Assembly: GCF_026240945.1 (NCBI RefSeq)
Contig: NZ_JAPFPY010000012.1
Span: 1-64,000 of the forward strand
DNA: 64,000 nt
Direction of reading: 5' to 3'
Source of the DNA: Mycolicibacterium sp. J2
Lineage (GTDB): Bacteria; Actinomycetota; Actinomycetes; Mycobacteriales; Mycobacteriaceae
The notes under the pieces are model-generated. The model saw nothing but the letters and a program-made list of their open reading frames with translations. It had not been told where the DNA came from and did no database searches. Shown here one piece after another: positions 52,901 through 60,416 of this stretch (positions within the stretch are counted from its first letter, which is position 1; each line of letters begins with the position of its first letter). A program made the position numbers and the translations under genes.

Positions 52901-54013
52901 GGCCGACAGCACCGACCGCTGACCGGGCAAACCCGGACCCATGTAACCCATTTCGCGTCCGCCCATGGCATTCGGCTGGCCGGTCAGCGACATCGGGCCA
53001 CTGCCGGGCCGGCAGATGGCGCCGGTCGCCAGGTGCAGATTGCAGATCGCGTTGGTGTTCCAGGTGCCGTGGGTGCTCTGGTTCAGGCCCATGGTCCAGC
53101 AGGTCATCCAGTCGCCCGCCTCGGCGATCATCGTTGCCGCGGTGCGGATGTCGCCTTCGGCGATGCCGGTGATGGTGCTAACTCGCTCGGGAGTGTAGTC
53201 GGCGAGGAAGGCCGGCATGGCCTCCCAGCCCTGCGTGTGCTGGGCGATGAATTCCCGGTCGATATCGCCGTTTTCGACCAACAGGTGCAGCAAGCCGTTG
53301 AGCAGGGCCAAATCCGTACCCGGCTTGATCGGCAGGTAGAGGTCGGCCTTGTCCGCGGTGGCGGTGCGCCGGGGGTCGACGACGATGAGTTTGGCCCCGG
53401 CCTTGATGCGGTCGGCCATGCGCAGGAACAGGATCGGATGGCAGTCGGCCATGTTGGCGCCGATGACGATGAACAGGTCGGCGTGGTCGAAATCGGTGTA
53501 CGAACCGGGCGGACCGTCCGCGCCGAGGGACTGCTTGTAACCGGTCCCCGCGCTGGCCATGCACAACCGCGAGTTCGATTCGATGTGCACGGTGCGCAGA
53601 TACCCCTTGGCGAGTTTGGTCGCCAGGTACTGGGCCTCGATCGACATCTGGCCGGACACGTACAGCGCGACGGCGTCGGGACCGTGTTCGTCGACGATGG
53701 CGCGCAGCCGGCGTCCCGCTTCGGCGACCGCCTCGTCGACCGGGGTGGAGACCGGTTCGGCGCCGCGCTCCGAGCGGACCAGCGCGGTGGACAGCCTGCC
53801 GTCGGTGGCGGCCATCAACTCGGCGTGCGTGGCCCCCTTAGTGCACAACCGGCCGTAATTGGTCGGGTGCAACTTGTCGCCGCTGATCTGTGCGATCACC
53901 GGCAACCCGCTGAGCTGGTCGGCCTTGGTGGTGACCTCGATGCCACAGCCGACCCCGCAGTACGAGCACGCGGTCCGCGTTTTCACCGACATGGTGACAT
54001 CGTGTTCTGCCAC
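49985..54013 (-). CDS. Assimilatory nitrate reductase fused to a flavoprotein (CysJ-like) reductase
   Basis: 1342 aa, cytosolic. The N-terminal molybdopterin enzyme has a [4Fe-4S] site CSYCGVGCGIEV...GRLCTKG, the MGD-binding part (VIGANMADCHPILFLRMADR, VVDPRRTAT, TGQPNAMGGREMGYM) and the dinucleotide-binding end (NTGRLQHQWHTMTKTGRV). From about 850 a flavodoxin domain (LWASQTGTAEEFAATVAGRL), then FAD (RQYSISSSPL) and NADPH domains (GPGTGIAPFRAFLQERRALG). The fusion supplies its own electrons from NAD(P)H for nitrate to nitrite reduction. GTG start at 54013 with AAAGGA upstream. Product nitrite goes to NirBD encoded nearby. Similar fused enzymes are annotated in other actinobacteria. Confidence 0.92.
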   Translation of the reverse strand: MAEHDVTMSVKTRTACSYCGVGCGIEVTTKADQLSGLPVIAQISGDKLHPTNYGRLCTKGATHAELMAATDGRLSTALVRSERGAEPVSTPVDEAVAEAGRRLRAIVDEHGPDAVALYVSGQMSIEAQYLATKLAKGYLRTVHIESNSRLCMASAGTGYKQSLGADGPPGSYTDFDHADLFIVIGANMADCHPILFLRMADRIKAGAKLIVVDPRRTATADKADLYLPIKPGTDLALLNGLLHLLVENGDIDREFIAQHTQGWEAMPAFLADYTPERVSTITGIAEGDIRTAATMIAEAGDWMTCWTMGLNQSTHGTWNTNAICNLHLATGAICRPGSGPMSLTGQPNAMGGREMGYMGPGLPGQRSVLSADDRAFCEDQWGLERGTIRTDVGPGTVAMFEQAAAGDIKACWIICTNPVASVPNRTTVITGLEACELVITQDAYQDTATNRYADIVLPATLWAESDAVMINSERNLTLLQQSVPPLGEARPDWELICGVAEHLGFGDDFEYKSSSDIFDEIRRFANPRTGYDLRGASYDRLRETPLQWPCPPEDAADRHPIRYLNDGVSQTLFVDENGHRPRLAFATPSRKAVFLARPHMDAEELPDEDYPMVLNTGRLQHQWHTMTKTGRVAKLNKLNGAPFVEIHPEDAAAAGITGHCQVELTSRRGRAVLPPVITDRVQPGNVWVPFHWNDEHGEYLTVNALTNDAVDADSLQPELKVCAVALRPVAPALPTAADHPLAEALGLQGFTMELTDDEKVYIAGFLAALGNGPEGVPVLPGAAPVRPQTRLWIDGLLAGMHSRAGTSSAVLEPTAPGPLVLWASQTGTAEEFAATVAGRLTGARLVTMNDVTLTELAVATEIVVVTSTFGDGGPPDNGADFWQRLASDAAPTLPGLRYAVLGIGDKSYDNFCGHAKALDARLADLGATRLLDRVECEAYDDEPMSAWAGQVAGLVGGAAETGSAAVPITPSPSAQPLTRNAPLLAPLSRNIRLTPESAQKEVRQFGFDISEHGASYAAGDSLGVFVTNSDDAVATWLACTGLTGNEIIEVDGADTDLRSALTSSYDICRITPNLLRFIADHRPKAAKRLRGPRAELDTWLDGRNALDIVEEFGVRAAPEEWQDALVRLTPRQYSISSSPLVSPTEVQLTVSVVRYRSARGALRHGVASTFLADRAHAAPVFIQRSPNFRPPAESRTPMIMVGPGTGIAPFRAFLQERRALGHTGRNWLFFGDQHRSENFYYRDDLEHMVADGLLNHLDLAFSRDQAKRVYVQHKMLDAGAELWRWLEGGAHFYVCGDATHMAKDVDGALTAIIRRHGGLSDEQAHDYKRELVAEKRYVRDVY

Positions 54014-54050
54014 TGTTCCGGTTCCTTTGAGGCGACGTTAGCGCGAGGAA

Positions 54051-54093
54051 AACTCGGCCTCACAGTGCGGTTGACGCCCTGTGAGGCCGAGTT
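54051..54093 (-). terminator. Perfect 15-bp hairpin between narK and the nitrate reductase gene
   Basis: AACTCGGCCTCACAG (54051-54065) and its exact complement (54079-54093) enclose a 13-nt loop. On the minus strand the stem is followed by TTTCC, so it has the form of an intrinsic terminator with a short U-run. Only 37 nt remain before the reductase start, leaving little room for a promoter. It may cause partial termination, or stabilise the upstream transcript end. Confidence 0.7.
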
Positions 54094-54101
54094 ATTCCTG
54101 G

Positions 54102-55517
54102 TCAGGCCGTTGCGACGGACTCCGGAACGGAGTCGGCCACCTTGTCCTTGACCGGCGCGATGCGCAGGAAGACAAACCACGTGACGACCGCGCACACGAC
54201 GTAGAAACCGAGGAACACCCAGAAGGCGTTGGTCGCCGACTTCGCGTCGCTCACGTACGAGGCCCGCAGCACGATGTTGATGAACACGCCACCCAGGGCG
54301 CCGACGGCACCGGCGAAGCCGATCAGGGCGCCGGACATCCGGCGCGACCAGGACGCCTTCTCCTCGCGGCTCCACTCGTCGTGGTCGGCCGCCTTGGCCT
54401 CGAAGATGGACGGGATCATCTTGTAGGTCGAACCGTTGCCCAGGCCGGAGAGGATGAACAGCAGGATGAAGCCGACGACATAGGCGGTCATCTGGCCACC
54501 GGTGGGCGCACCCTTGTGCGCATCGTCGAGCATGCCTGCGGTCACCAGGATCCCGGCCGCGAACATCATCGCGACGAAGACGTAGAGCGTGATCTTGCCG
54601 CCTCCGATGCGGTCGGCGAGTTTACCGCCGAACGGCCGTGAGATGGAACCCAGCAGCGGGCCCAGGAACGAGATCTGCGCGGCGTGCAGCGAGGCCTGCG
54701 CCGCGGTGGAACCGCCGGCCAGGAAGTTGATCTGCAGCACCTGCCCGAACGCGAAGCTGAAGCCGATGAACGAACCGAAGGTGCCGATGTACAGGAAGCT
54801 CATCACCCAAGAGTGCTTGTACCGCATCGCCTCGATCATGGCGCCCATGTTGGACTTCTGGTTGCGCAGATTGTCCATGAACAGCGCGGCACCGACGGCC
54901 GCCAACCCGATCAACACAAGGTAGATGGCACAGACGACCTCGGGTGCGGTGTTGCTCACGGTGGCGATCACCAGCAGGCCGATCAGTTGGATGACGGGGA
55001 CGCCGATGTTGCCACCACCGGCGTTCAGGCCCAGCGCCCACCCCTTGAGCCGCTGCGGATAGAAGGCGTTGATATTGGTCATGGACGAGGCGAAGTTGCC
55101 GCCGCCCAATCCGGCGAACGCGGCGATCACGAGGAACTGGGTGTAGGTGGTGCCTGGGTTCTTCATCGCCCAACAGGTGAGCAGCGTCGGGATGAGCAGC
55201 AGCAGTGCGCTGACGATCGTCCAGTTGCGCCCGCCGAAACGCGCCGGGGCGACGGTGTAGGGGATCCGCATGAAGGCGCCGACCAACGTCGGAACGGCCA
55301 CCAGATAGAACTTTCCTGCGGCGTCGATGTGGTACACGTTCTGCGGCATGAACAGCACCATCACCGACCAGATGGACCACACCGAGAAGCCGACGTGCTC
55401 GGCGAAGACCGACCAGATCAGGTTGCGGTTCGCAGTCTTTTTTCCGCCGGCTTCCCAGGCCTCGACGTCCTCGGCGTCCCAGTGCTCGATGTCACGGTCG
55501 CGGGTCAGAATGGTCAC
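54102..55517 (-). CDS. narK: NarK/NasA-type nitrate/nitrite transporter (MFS)
   Basis: 471 aa from the GTG at 55517, with GGGAGGG upstream; the longer frame runs into the promoter region. Twelve membrane segments are expected; visible ones include IWSVMVLFMPQNVY, FLVIAAFAGLGGGNFASSM (nitrate-signature Gly-rich segment) and TAYVVGFILLFILSGLGNGSTYKMIP (second nitrate signature). It imports nitrate for the reductase encoded downstream. It is divergent from the nirBD operon, and shares the intergenic region with the GlnR-like box. Confidence 0.92.
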   Translation of the reverse strand: MTILTRDRDIEHWDAEDVEAWEAGGKKTANRNLIWSVFAEHVGFSVWSIWSVMVLFMPQNVYHIDAAGKFYLVAVPTLVGAFMRIPYTVAPARFGGRNWTIVSALLLLIPTLLTCWAMKNPGTTYTQFLVIAAFAGLGGGNFASSMTNINAFYPQRLKGWALGLNAGGGNIGVPVIQLIGLLVIATVSNTAPEVVCAIYLVLIGLAAVGAALFMDNLRNQKSNMGAMIEAMRYKHSWVMSFLYIGTFGSFIGFSFAFGQVLQINFLAGGSTAAQASLHAAQISFLGPLLGSISRPFGGKLADRIGGGKITLYVFVAMMFAAGILVTAGMLDDAHKGAPTGGQMTAYVVGFILLFILSGLGNGSTYKMIPSIFEAKAADHDEWSREEKASWSRRMSGALIGFAGAVGALGGVFINIVLRASYVSDAKSATNAFWVFLGFYVVCAVVTWFVFLRIAPVKDKVADSVPESVATA

Positions 55518-55669
55518 GGAGGTCCCTCCCAGGTGTGGATCGGTTGTCCAGAAAATTAGGCCCGCGCGATTCCGCACCGATTGCACCACCGTGTCGGGTT
55601 TGTCAACACCTACTCACACGGCCGGCAGTACCCGTCGTGCGCAACGGTATTCATCGGCGTTGCACCGGG

Positions 55670-55685
55670 GAAACGATTAGGAAAC
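55670..55685 (+). promoter_or_regulatory. GlnR-like box upstream of the nirBD operon
   Basis: GAAAC-GATTAG-GAAAC, that is two GAAAC half-sites 6 nt apart, giving the AC-N9-AC pattern of actinobacterial GlnR boxes. It lies 26 bp before the first gene of the nirBD operon and 153 bp before narK, in the divergent promoter region. GlnR is the nitrogen regulator that activates nitrate and nitrite assimilation in mycobacteria. The site was picked by eye. Confidence 0.6.
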
Positions 55686-55710
55686 ATTTGGGCCCTAGCT
55701 TCGCTGAAGC

Positions 55711-56067
55711 ATGAGCGATGGCAGTGCACCACGTTTCTTGCAGGGCGCCTTCGCATTCGAGGGAGTCGGTCTGGACAAACCGGTTCTGTTGCACCCGTCG
55801 TTGCGGTACGTGGTGCCGCCGGGCTCCGTCACCCAGCCGGTGTACTTCCGAGGCGGGAACTCGACCGACGAGTTGGTCACGGTCGTGCTGTTCCGGGACG
55901 GCCAGCCGATGCGCTTCTTCCCCATCGGCGCCAAGGGAGCCACCCATGTGGCGCTCCGGGTGGTCGAGGATCTGCTCGCTGACACCGTGTTGGAACTCCA
56001 CGTCGCGGCGCCGGCCGGCGTGTCCGGTACCGTCGTCGTCGATTTCGGTGTGGTGGAGATCCCGTGA
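55711..56067 (+). CDS. Unknown 118-aa protein coupled to nirB
   Basis: No family is recognised. The sequence reads as a beta-rich domain without a signal peptide, membrane segment or Cys: FAFEGVGLDKPVLLHPSLRYVVPPGSVTQPVYFRGGNSTDELVTVVLFRDG, then ATHVALRVVEDLLADTVLELHVAAP and a final strand. This resembles an immunoglobulin-like or cupin-like sandwich. Its stop overlaps the nirB start (GTGA), so the two are made together. It may be an assembly factor, regulator or small partner of NirB; this is only context. Confidence 0.7.
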   Translation: MSDGSAPRFLQGAFAFEGVGLDKPVLLHPSLRYVVPPGSVTQPVYFRGGNSTDELVTVVLFRDGQPMRFFPIGAKGATHVALRVVEDLLADTVLELHVAAPAGVSGTVVVDFGVVEIP

Positions 56068-58532
56068 AGCGCCGTCTGGTCGTCGTCGGAAATGGGATGG
56101 CCGGGGTCCGGGCGATCGAGGAGATCCTGGCCCGCGGCGGCGGCGAGTCGTTCGACATCACCGTGTTCGGTGACGAGCCCTACGGCAACTACAACAGGAT
56201 TCTGCTGTCGAATGTGCTTGCCGGCAGCGATGACTCGGCCGAGATCTATCTCAACGCGCTGGACTGGTACGCCGACAACGCCATCGACCTGCGGGCCGGG
56301 GTACGGATCGTGCGGTTGGACACGTATGCCCGGCTGGTGCACGCCGACGACGGCACCACCATGCGCTATGACGCCTTGATCCTGGCCACAGGAAGCCGGT
56401 CGTTCTTTCCCCCGATGACGGGCCTGTGGGCCGATGACAAGACACTGACCGACGGCGTGTTCGGCTTTCGCACCCTCGACGATTGCATGGGGATGATCTC
56501 GGAGGCGGCCAACCGGACCAAAGCCGTGGTGATCGGTGGCGGGCTGCTCGGGCTGGAAGCCGCACGGGGACTGCAGAATCGCGGACTCACTGTCGAGGTG
56601 GTGCATGCCGGTCCCACCCTGATGAACGCGCAGCTCGACGACGCGGCGGGCGCCATCCTGCGCCGGTCGGTCGAGGGCATCGGCATCACCGTGCACACCG
56701 ACAAGCGCACGACCGAGGTGCTGCTCGGCGAGGACGGCAAGCTGGCCGGGATCGTGTTCTCCGACGGCAGCACCGTGCACTGCGACATGGTGGTCATCGC
56801 CGCGGGCATCCGGCCCAATGTCGGCCTGGCGCAACGGGCAGGGCTCACGGTGGAACGGGCCATCGTCGTCGACGACCATATGCGCTCTGTCGACGACGAT
56901 CGCGTCTATGTCGTCGGCGAATGTGCTCAGCACCGCGGTCAGGTGTACGGGCTGGTGGCGCCGTTGTGGGAACAGGCCACTGTGCTGGCCGACCATCTCA
57001 CCGGCACCGATACGACCGCGGCCTATCGGGGTTCGCGCACCGCGACCAAACTCAAGGTGGCCGGTGTCGACGTGGCGTCGATGGGTATCAAGACCCCCGA
57101 GCTGCCCGATGACGAGTTCGTGCAGTACTCCGAACCGCGGCACGGCGTCTACAAGACCATCGTCATCCGCGACGGCAAACTGGTGGGCGCCACGCTGGTC
57201 GGCGATGTGTCCAAGGTGTCGTTCCTGACGCAGGCCTTCGACAGTGGGTTGCCGCTGCCCGACGAGCGCGTCTCGCTGATGTTCGATATCGGCACACCCG
57301 AAGTGGCCGTTGGTGTTTCAGAGCTGTCCGACGATGCGCAGGTGTGCAACTGCAATGGGGTGTCCAAGGGTGCCTTGGTGGCCTGTGTGCGCTCAGGTGA
57401 GACCACGGTGTCGGGCGTGATGGCCAAGACCAAGGCGGGCAAGGGCTGCGGTTCGTGCAAGGAGCTCGTCGGGCAGGTCGTCGAGTGGGCGGCCGGCGGC
57501 GCCGTCACCGAGGATGCGTCGGCTTCCTGGTACGTGCCGGGAGTGCCGTACGACAAGCCATCCTTGATGGCCTTGATCCGGGACCTGCAGCTGCATTCGG
57601 TGTCATCGGTCTTCGCCGCCCTGGCCCCGGACGGGCGCGTCGACGCGGGGTCCAAGATGGCGCTGGCCTCGCTGTTGGAGATGATGTGGGCCGACGAGTT
57701 CGTCGACGAGCGGGACGCCCGGTTCATCAACGACCGGGTACACGCCAACATCCAACGGGATGGCACCTTCTCGGTGGTGCCGCAGATGAAGGGCGGGGTG
57801 ACCAGCTCCGAACAGTTGCGCAAGATCGCCGATGTGGCCGACAAGTATGCGATCCCGATGATCAAGTGCACCGGAGGTCAGCGCATCGACCTGTTGGGCG
57901 TCCGCAAGGAGGATCTGCCCGCGGTGTGGGCCGATCTGGGCATGCCGTCGGGTTATGCCTATGGCAAGAGTTTCCGCACCGTGAAAACCTGTGTGGGAAG
58001 CGACTTCTGCCGTTATGGCCTCGGCGACTCGACCGCCCTGGGCATCGCGTTGGAGGAGCGCTACCAAGGGCTGGCCAGTCCGGCGAAGATGAAGCTGGCG
58101 GTGACCGGGTGTCCCCGCAATTGCGCCGAGGCGCTGTGCAAGGACCTGGGCGTGGTGGCTGTCGACGGCGGCCGCTGGGAAATCTACGTCGGTGGGGCGG
58201 CCGGCGCCCATATCCGCAAGGGGGATCTGCTTGCGGTGGTGGATGATCCGGCCACGGTGATGACGCTGACCGGGCGTTTCCTGCAGTACTACCGGGAGGA
58301 TGCCAACTGGCTCGAGCGCACCTACGCGTGGGTGCCACGGGTGGGAATCGAGCACATTCGCGCGGTGGTCGTCGACGACGTGCACGGCTGGGCCGAGGGC
58401 CTGGATGCGCGGATGCAGAAATCGATCGACGCGTACCGGGATCCGTGGCTGGACGGGCAGAAGCCGGTGAGCGAGGGCCAGTTCCGTTCGGCGCTGCCGC
58501 TGCTGCCGCTCCCCCAGGTTCCGGTGCGATGA
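56064..58532 (+). CDS. nirB: Nitrite reductase [NAD(P)H], large subunit
   Basis: 822 aa. FAD domain VVVGNGMAGVRAIEEIL, NAD domain VIGGGLLGLEAARGL, then a BFD-like [2Fe-2S] site (CNCN...GKGCGSC) at about 430-470. The sulfite/nitrite reductase domains follow, with the siroheme-[4Fe-4S] Cys pattern CVGSDFC (about 645) and TGCPRNCAE (about 685). It reduces nitrite to ammonium with six electrons. GTG start overlapping the 118-aa gene. NirD follows 31 bp later. Confidence 0.95.
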   Translation: MKRRLVVVGNGMAGVRAIEEILARGGGESFDITVFGDEPYGNYNRILLSNVLAGSDDSAEIYLNALDWYADNAIDLRAGVRIVRLDTYARLVHADDGTTMRYDALILATGSRSFFPPMTGLWADDKTLTDGVFGFRTLDDCMGMISEAANRTKAVVIGGGLLGLEAARGLQNRGLTVEVVHAGPTLMNAQLDDAAGAILRRSVEGIGITVHTDKRTTEVLLGEDGKLAGIVFSDGSTVHCDMVVIAAGIRPNVGLAQRAGLTVERAIVVDDHMRSVDDDRVYVVGECAQHRGQVYGLVAPLWEQATVLADHLTGTDTTAAYRGSRTATKLKVAGVDVASMGIKTPELPDDEFVQYSEPRHGVYKTIVIRDGKLVGATLVGDVSKVSFLTQAFDSGLPLPDERVSLMFDIGTPEVAVGVSELSDDAQVCNCNGVSKGALVACVRSGETTVSGVMAKTKAGKGCGSCKELVGQVVEWAAGGAVTEDASASWYVPGVPYDKPSLMALIRDLQLHSVSSVFAALAPDGRVDAGSKMALASLLEMMWADEFVDERDARFINDRVHANIQRDGTFSVVPQMKGGVTSSEQLRKIADVADKYAIPMIKCTGGQRIDLLGVRKEDLPAVWADLGMPSGYAYGKSFRTVKTCVGSDFCRYGLGDSTALGIALEERYQGLASPAKMKLAVTGCPRNCAEALCKDLGVVAVDGGRWEIYVGGAAGAHIRKGDLLAVVDDPATVMTLTGRFLQYYREDANWLERTYAWVPRVGIEHIRAVVVDDVHGWAEGLDARMQKSIDAYRDPWLDGQKPVSEGQFRSALPLLPLPQVPVR

Positions 58533-58563
58533 GCGCTTGCGCGAAGAGCCGAGGGCCCCGCTG

Positions 58564-58857
58564 ATGGATTTGGGGCCGGTCTCCCAGATTCCCGTTGGGG
58601 AGGGTCGCGCGTTCACCGTCGACCACGCTCAGATCGCGGTGTTCCGGCTGCGCGACGGCTCGCTGCGCGCGGTGGACGCGGTGTGCCCGCACAAGGGCGG
58701 ACCACTGGCCGACGGTCTGGCGGACGACCGGGTGGTGGTGTGTCCGTTGCACGGTTCGACCTTCGACCTGTGCACGGGTGCCGAGGCCGGCGGTGGTGAT
58801 CCGGTGCGCAGCTATGACGTCGCCGAGGTGGACGGGCAGATCCAGATCACTCTTTGA
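58564..58857 (+). CDS. nirD: Nitrite reductase, small subunit (Rieske type)
   Basis: 97 aa from the ATG at 58564. The Rieske ligand pattern is complete: Cys41-x-His43 in VCPHKGGPLADG and Cys60-x2-His63 in VCPLHGSTFDL. Some bacterial NirD proteins have lost these residues; this one should hold a [2Fe-2S] cluster. A TTG at 58537 is an alternative in-frame start. It completes the NAD(P)H-nitrite reductase with NirB. Confidence 0.93.
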   Translation: MDLGPVSQIPVGEGRAFTVDHAQIAVFRLRDGSLRAVDAVCPHKGGPLADGLADDRVVVCPLHGSTFDLCTGAEAGGGDPVRSYDVAEVDGQIQITL

Positions 58858-58885
58858 GCTTCAGCGCAAGACTGAAAACGGTTGT

Positions 58886-58913
58886 TGTGGATAGTTTTTG
58901 GCCCTGTGGATAA
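58886..58913. promoter_or_regulatory. Two DnaA-box-like sites upstream of the REP13E12 gene
   Basis: TGTGGATAG (58886-58894) and TGTGGATAA (58905-58913) lie in the same direction, 10 bp apart. The second is the exact complement of the DnaA box TTATCCACA. They lie between nirD and the REP13E12 gene. Confidence 0.5.
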
Positions 58914-58945
58914 CTTCTGACGCCGTCACCTCCGCCCGCTAGCAT

Positions 58946-58961
58946 TCGAACATGCTTGCGA
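58946..58961. promoter_or_regulatory. Imperfect SOS (LexA) box over the REP13E12 start codon
   Basis: TCGAAC-ATGC-TTGCGA matches 10 of the 12 specified positions of the mycobacterial LexA site TCGAAC-N4-GTTCGA. The ATG start codon lies inside it. REP13E12 genes of M. tuberculosis are in the LexA regulon, which fits. Confidence 0.5.
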
Positions 58962-60397
58962 AATCGGTGGCTGATCGGGAGGTGGTGTCGGCCGCCTTCG
59001 ATGCCGTCGACACTGCCGCCGAACAGCTCGCCGGCATGGATTTCACCTGCTTCTCGGTCGCCGAGTTACTGGCGTTGCAATCGCGCCGGGAACGGCAGGC
59101 CCGCATCGCCGCCTCTGCCGACCACCGCATCCTGGCTGCACTGCAGAACCAGGCCACCGCCCGGGAGATGGGCGGCAAATCCTGGCCGGACATCCTGTCC
59201 TTACGCCTGGGCATCAGCCAGGCCCAGGCCAAAGCCAGGGTGCAGGATGCCGAGCACCTCGGGCCGCGTCATGTGATCGGTGGTGAAGTCCTGGAACCGC
59301 TACTGCCGGCGTGTGCCGAGGCACTGGCAGCCGGGGTGATCACGCTCGAGCACGCCGGCCACATCCGCGACGTACTGCGCAAATCCGAGCGTTACACCAC
59401 CGCGACCGATCGCGCAGAGTGGGAACGCACCCTGGTGGGTATTGCGGCCGCGAACCCGCCCGAGACGGTCAAAGACGTCGGCGCCGAGATGCTGTATCTG
59501 CTTGACCAGGACGGGTCCGGCCCGGACCTGGCCGCCCACCAACCGGGTCTACGGCTGGGACCTCAGGACGCCGACGGGCTGCATCGCCTGTCGGGCCATG
59601 TGGACGCCGAGGCCGCCGCTTACTTCAAAGCCATTGAATCCGTCTGGGCGGCACCCGGTATCAACAACCCCGCCGATACCGAACCACTCGCCAATCCCAC
59701 GCCCAACCCGCTCGATCCCGACGAGCCGCCGGAGATGGATGCCGCACAACGGCAGGCCGAGGCCGCCGAACGCGACACCCGTAGCCCGGCCCGTCGCAGC
59801 CACGATGCGTTCAAAACCATGTGCCGGGACATCCTGATGTCCAAGCGGCTCGGCCAACATAACGGGTTGCCGGTCACCGTTGTCGTCTCGACGACATTGG
59901 CCGAACTGGAGGACGGCGCGGGCGTCGCCCGCAGCAGCAGCGGAGTCAAGATCCCCATTCCCGACCTCATCCGGCTCGCCGCCCACGCCCACCACTATCT
60001 GCTGGTGTTCAAGCAGCACACCGCCGAGCCGCTCTATCTTGGCCGCACGAAACGCCTGGCCTCCAAGGCTCAACGCCTGGTCGCGATCGCCCGGGACCGC
60101 GGTTGCACACGCCCCGGCTGCTTCGCCCCCGCCGACCGCTGCCAGGCGAACCACGCCGGGCTCGACTGGTCCGCAGGTGGTGAAACCAACGCTGACACGA
60201 TCGTGCTGGGCTGCGGCCCCGACAACCGACTGGCTTACCGATCCGGATGGACCACCACCATCGACCCCACCACCGGCCGTGCCCAATGGCATCCGCCGGC
60301 ACTGCTTGACACCGGCCAAGACCGCACCAACCACCACTTCCACCCCGAAGAACTGCTCCGCAGATCGGATGGGAACGTCGGAGGCGACGACCCGTAA
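58952..60397 (+). CDS. REP13E12 family protein, DUF222 with HNH endonuclease domain
   Basis: 481 aa. The N-terminal DUF222 domain (about 1-330) includes LLALQSRRERQARIAASADHRIL, AITLEHAGHIRDVL-like repeats and a Pro/Asp-rich linker near 245. The C-terminal HNH motif is CTRPGCFAPADRCQANHAGLDWSAGGETNADTIVLGCGPDN, with the zinc Cys residues and NH...N core. Such proteins are typical multi-copy genes of mycobacteria, often regulated by DNA damage, and their biological role is unclear; some serve as attachment sites for prophages. A full-length copy seems present. Confidence 0.9.
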   Translation: MLAKSVADREVVSAAFDAVDTAAEQLAGMDFTCFSVAELLALQSRRERQARIAASADHRILAALQNQATAREMGGKSWPDILSLRLGISQAQAKARVQDAEHLGPRHVIGGEVLEPLLPACAEALAAGVITLEHAGHIRDVLRKSERYTTATDRAEWERTLVGIAAANPPETVKDVGAEMLYLLDQDGSGPDLAAHQPGLRLGPQDADGLHRLSGHVDAEAAAYFKAIESVWAAPGINNPADTEPLANPTPNPLDPDEPPEMDAAQRQAEAAERDTRSPARRSHDAFKTMCRDILMSKRLGQHNGLPVTVVVSTTLAELEDGAGVARSSSGVKIPIPDLIRLAAHAHHYLLVFKQHTAEPLYLGRTKRLASKAQRLVAIARDRGCTRPGCFAPADRCQANHAGLDWSAGGETNADTIVLGCGPDNRLAYRSGWTTTIDPTTGRAQWHPPALLDTGQDRTNHHFHPEELLRRSDGNVGGDDP

Positions 60398-60416
60398 TCG
60401 GTTGTTAGCCTTGGTC

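Noticed and set aside
51611..54151. Long plus-strand open frame of over 800 codons
   Set aside because: It is the antisense shadow of the GC-rich nitrate reductase gene. It shows no protein family features, and the minus-strand protein is unmistakable.
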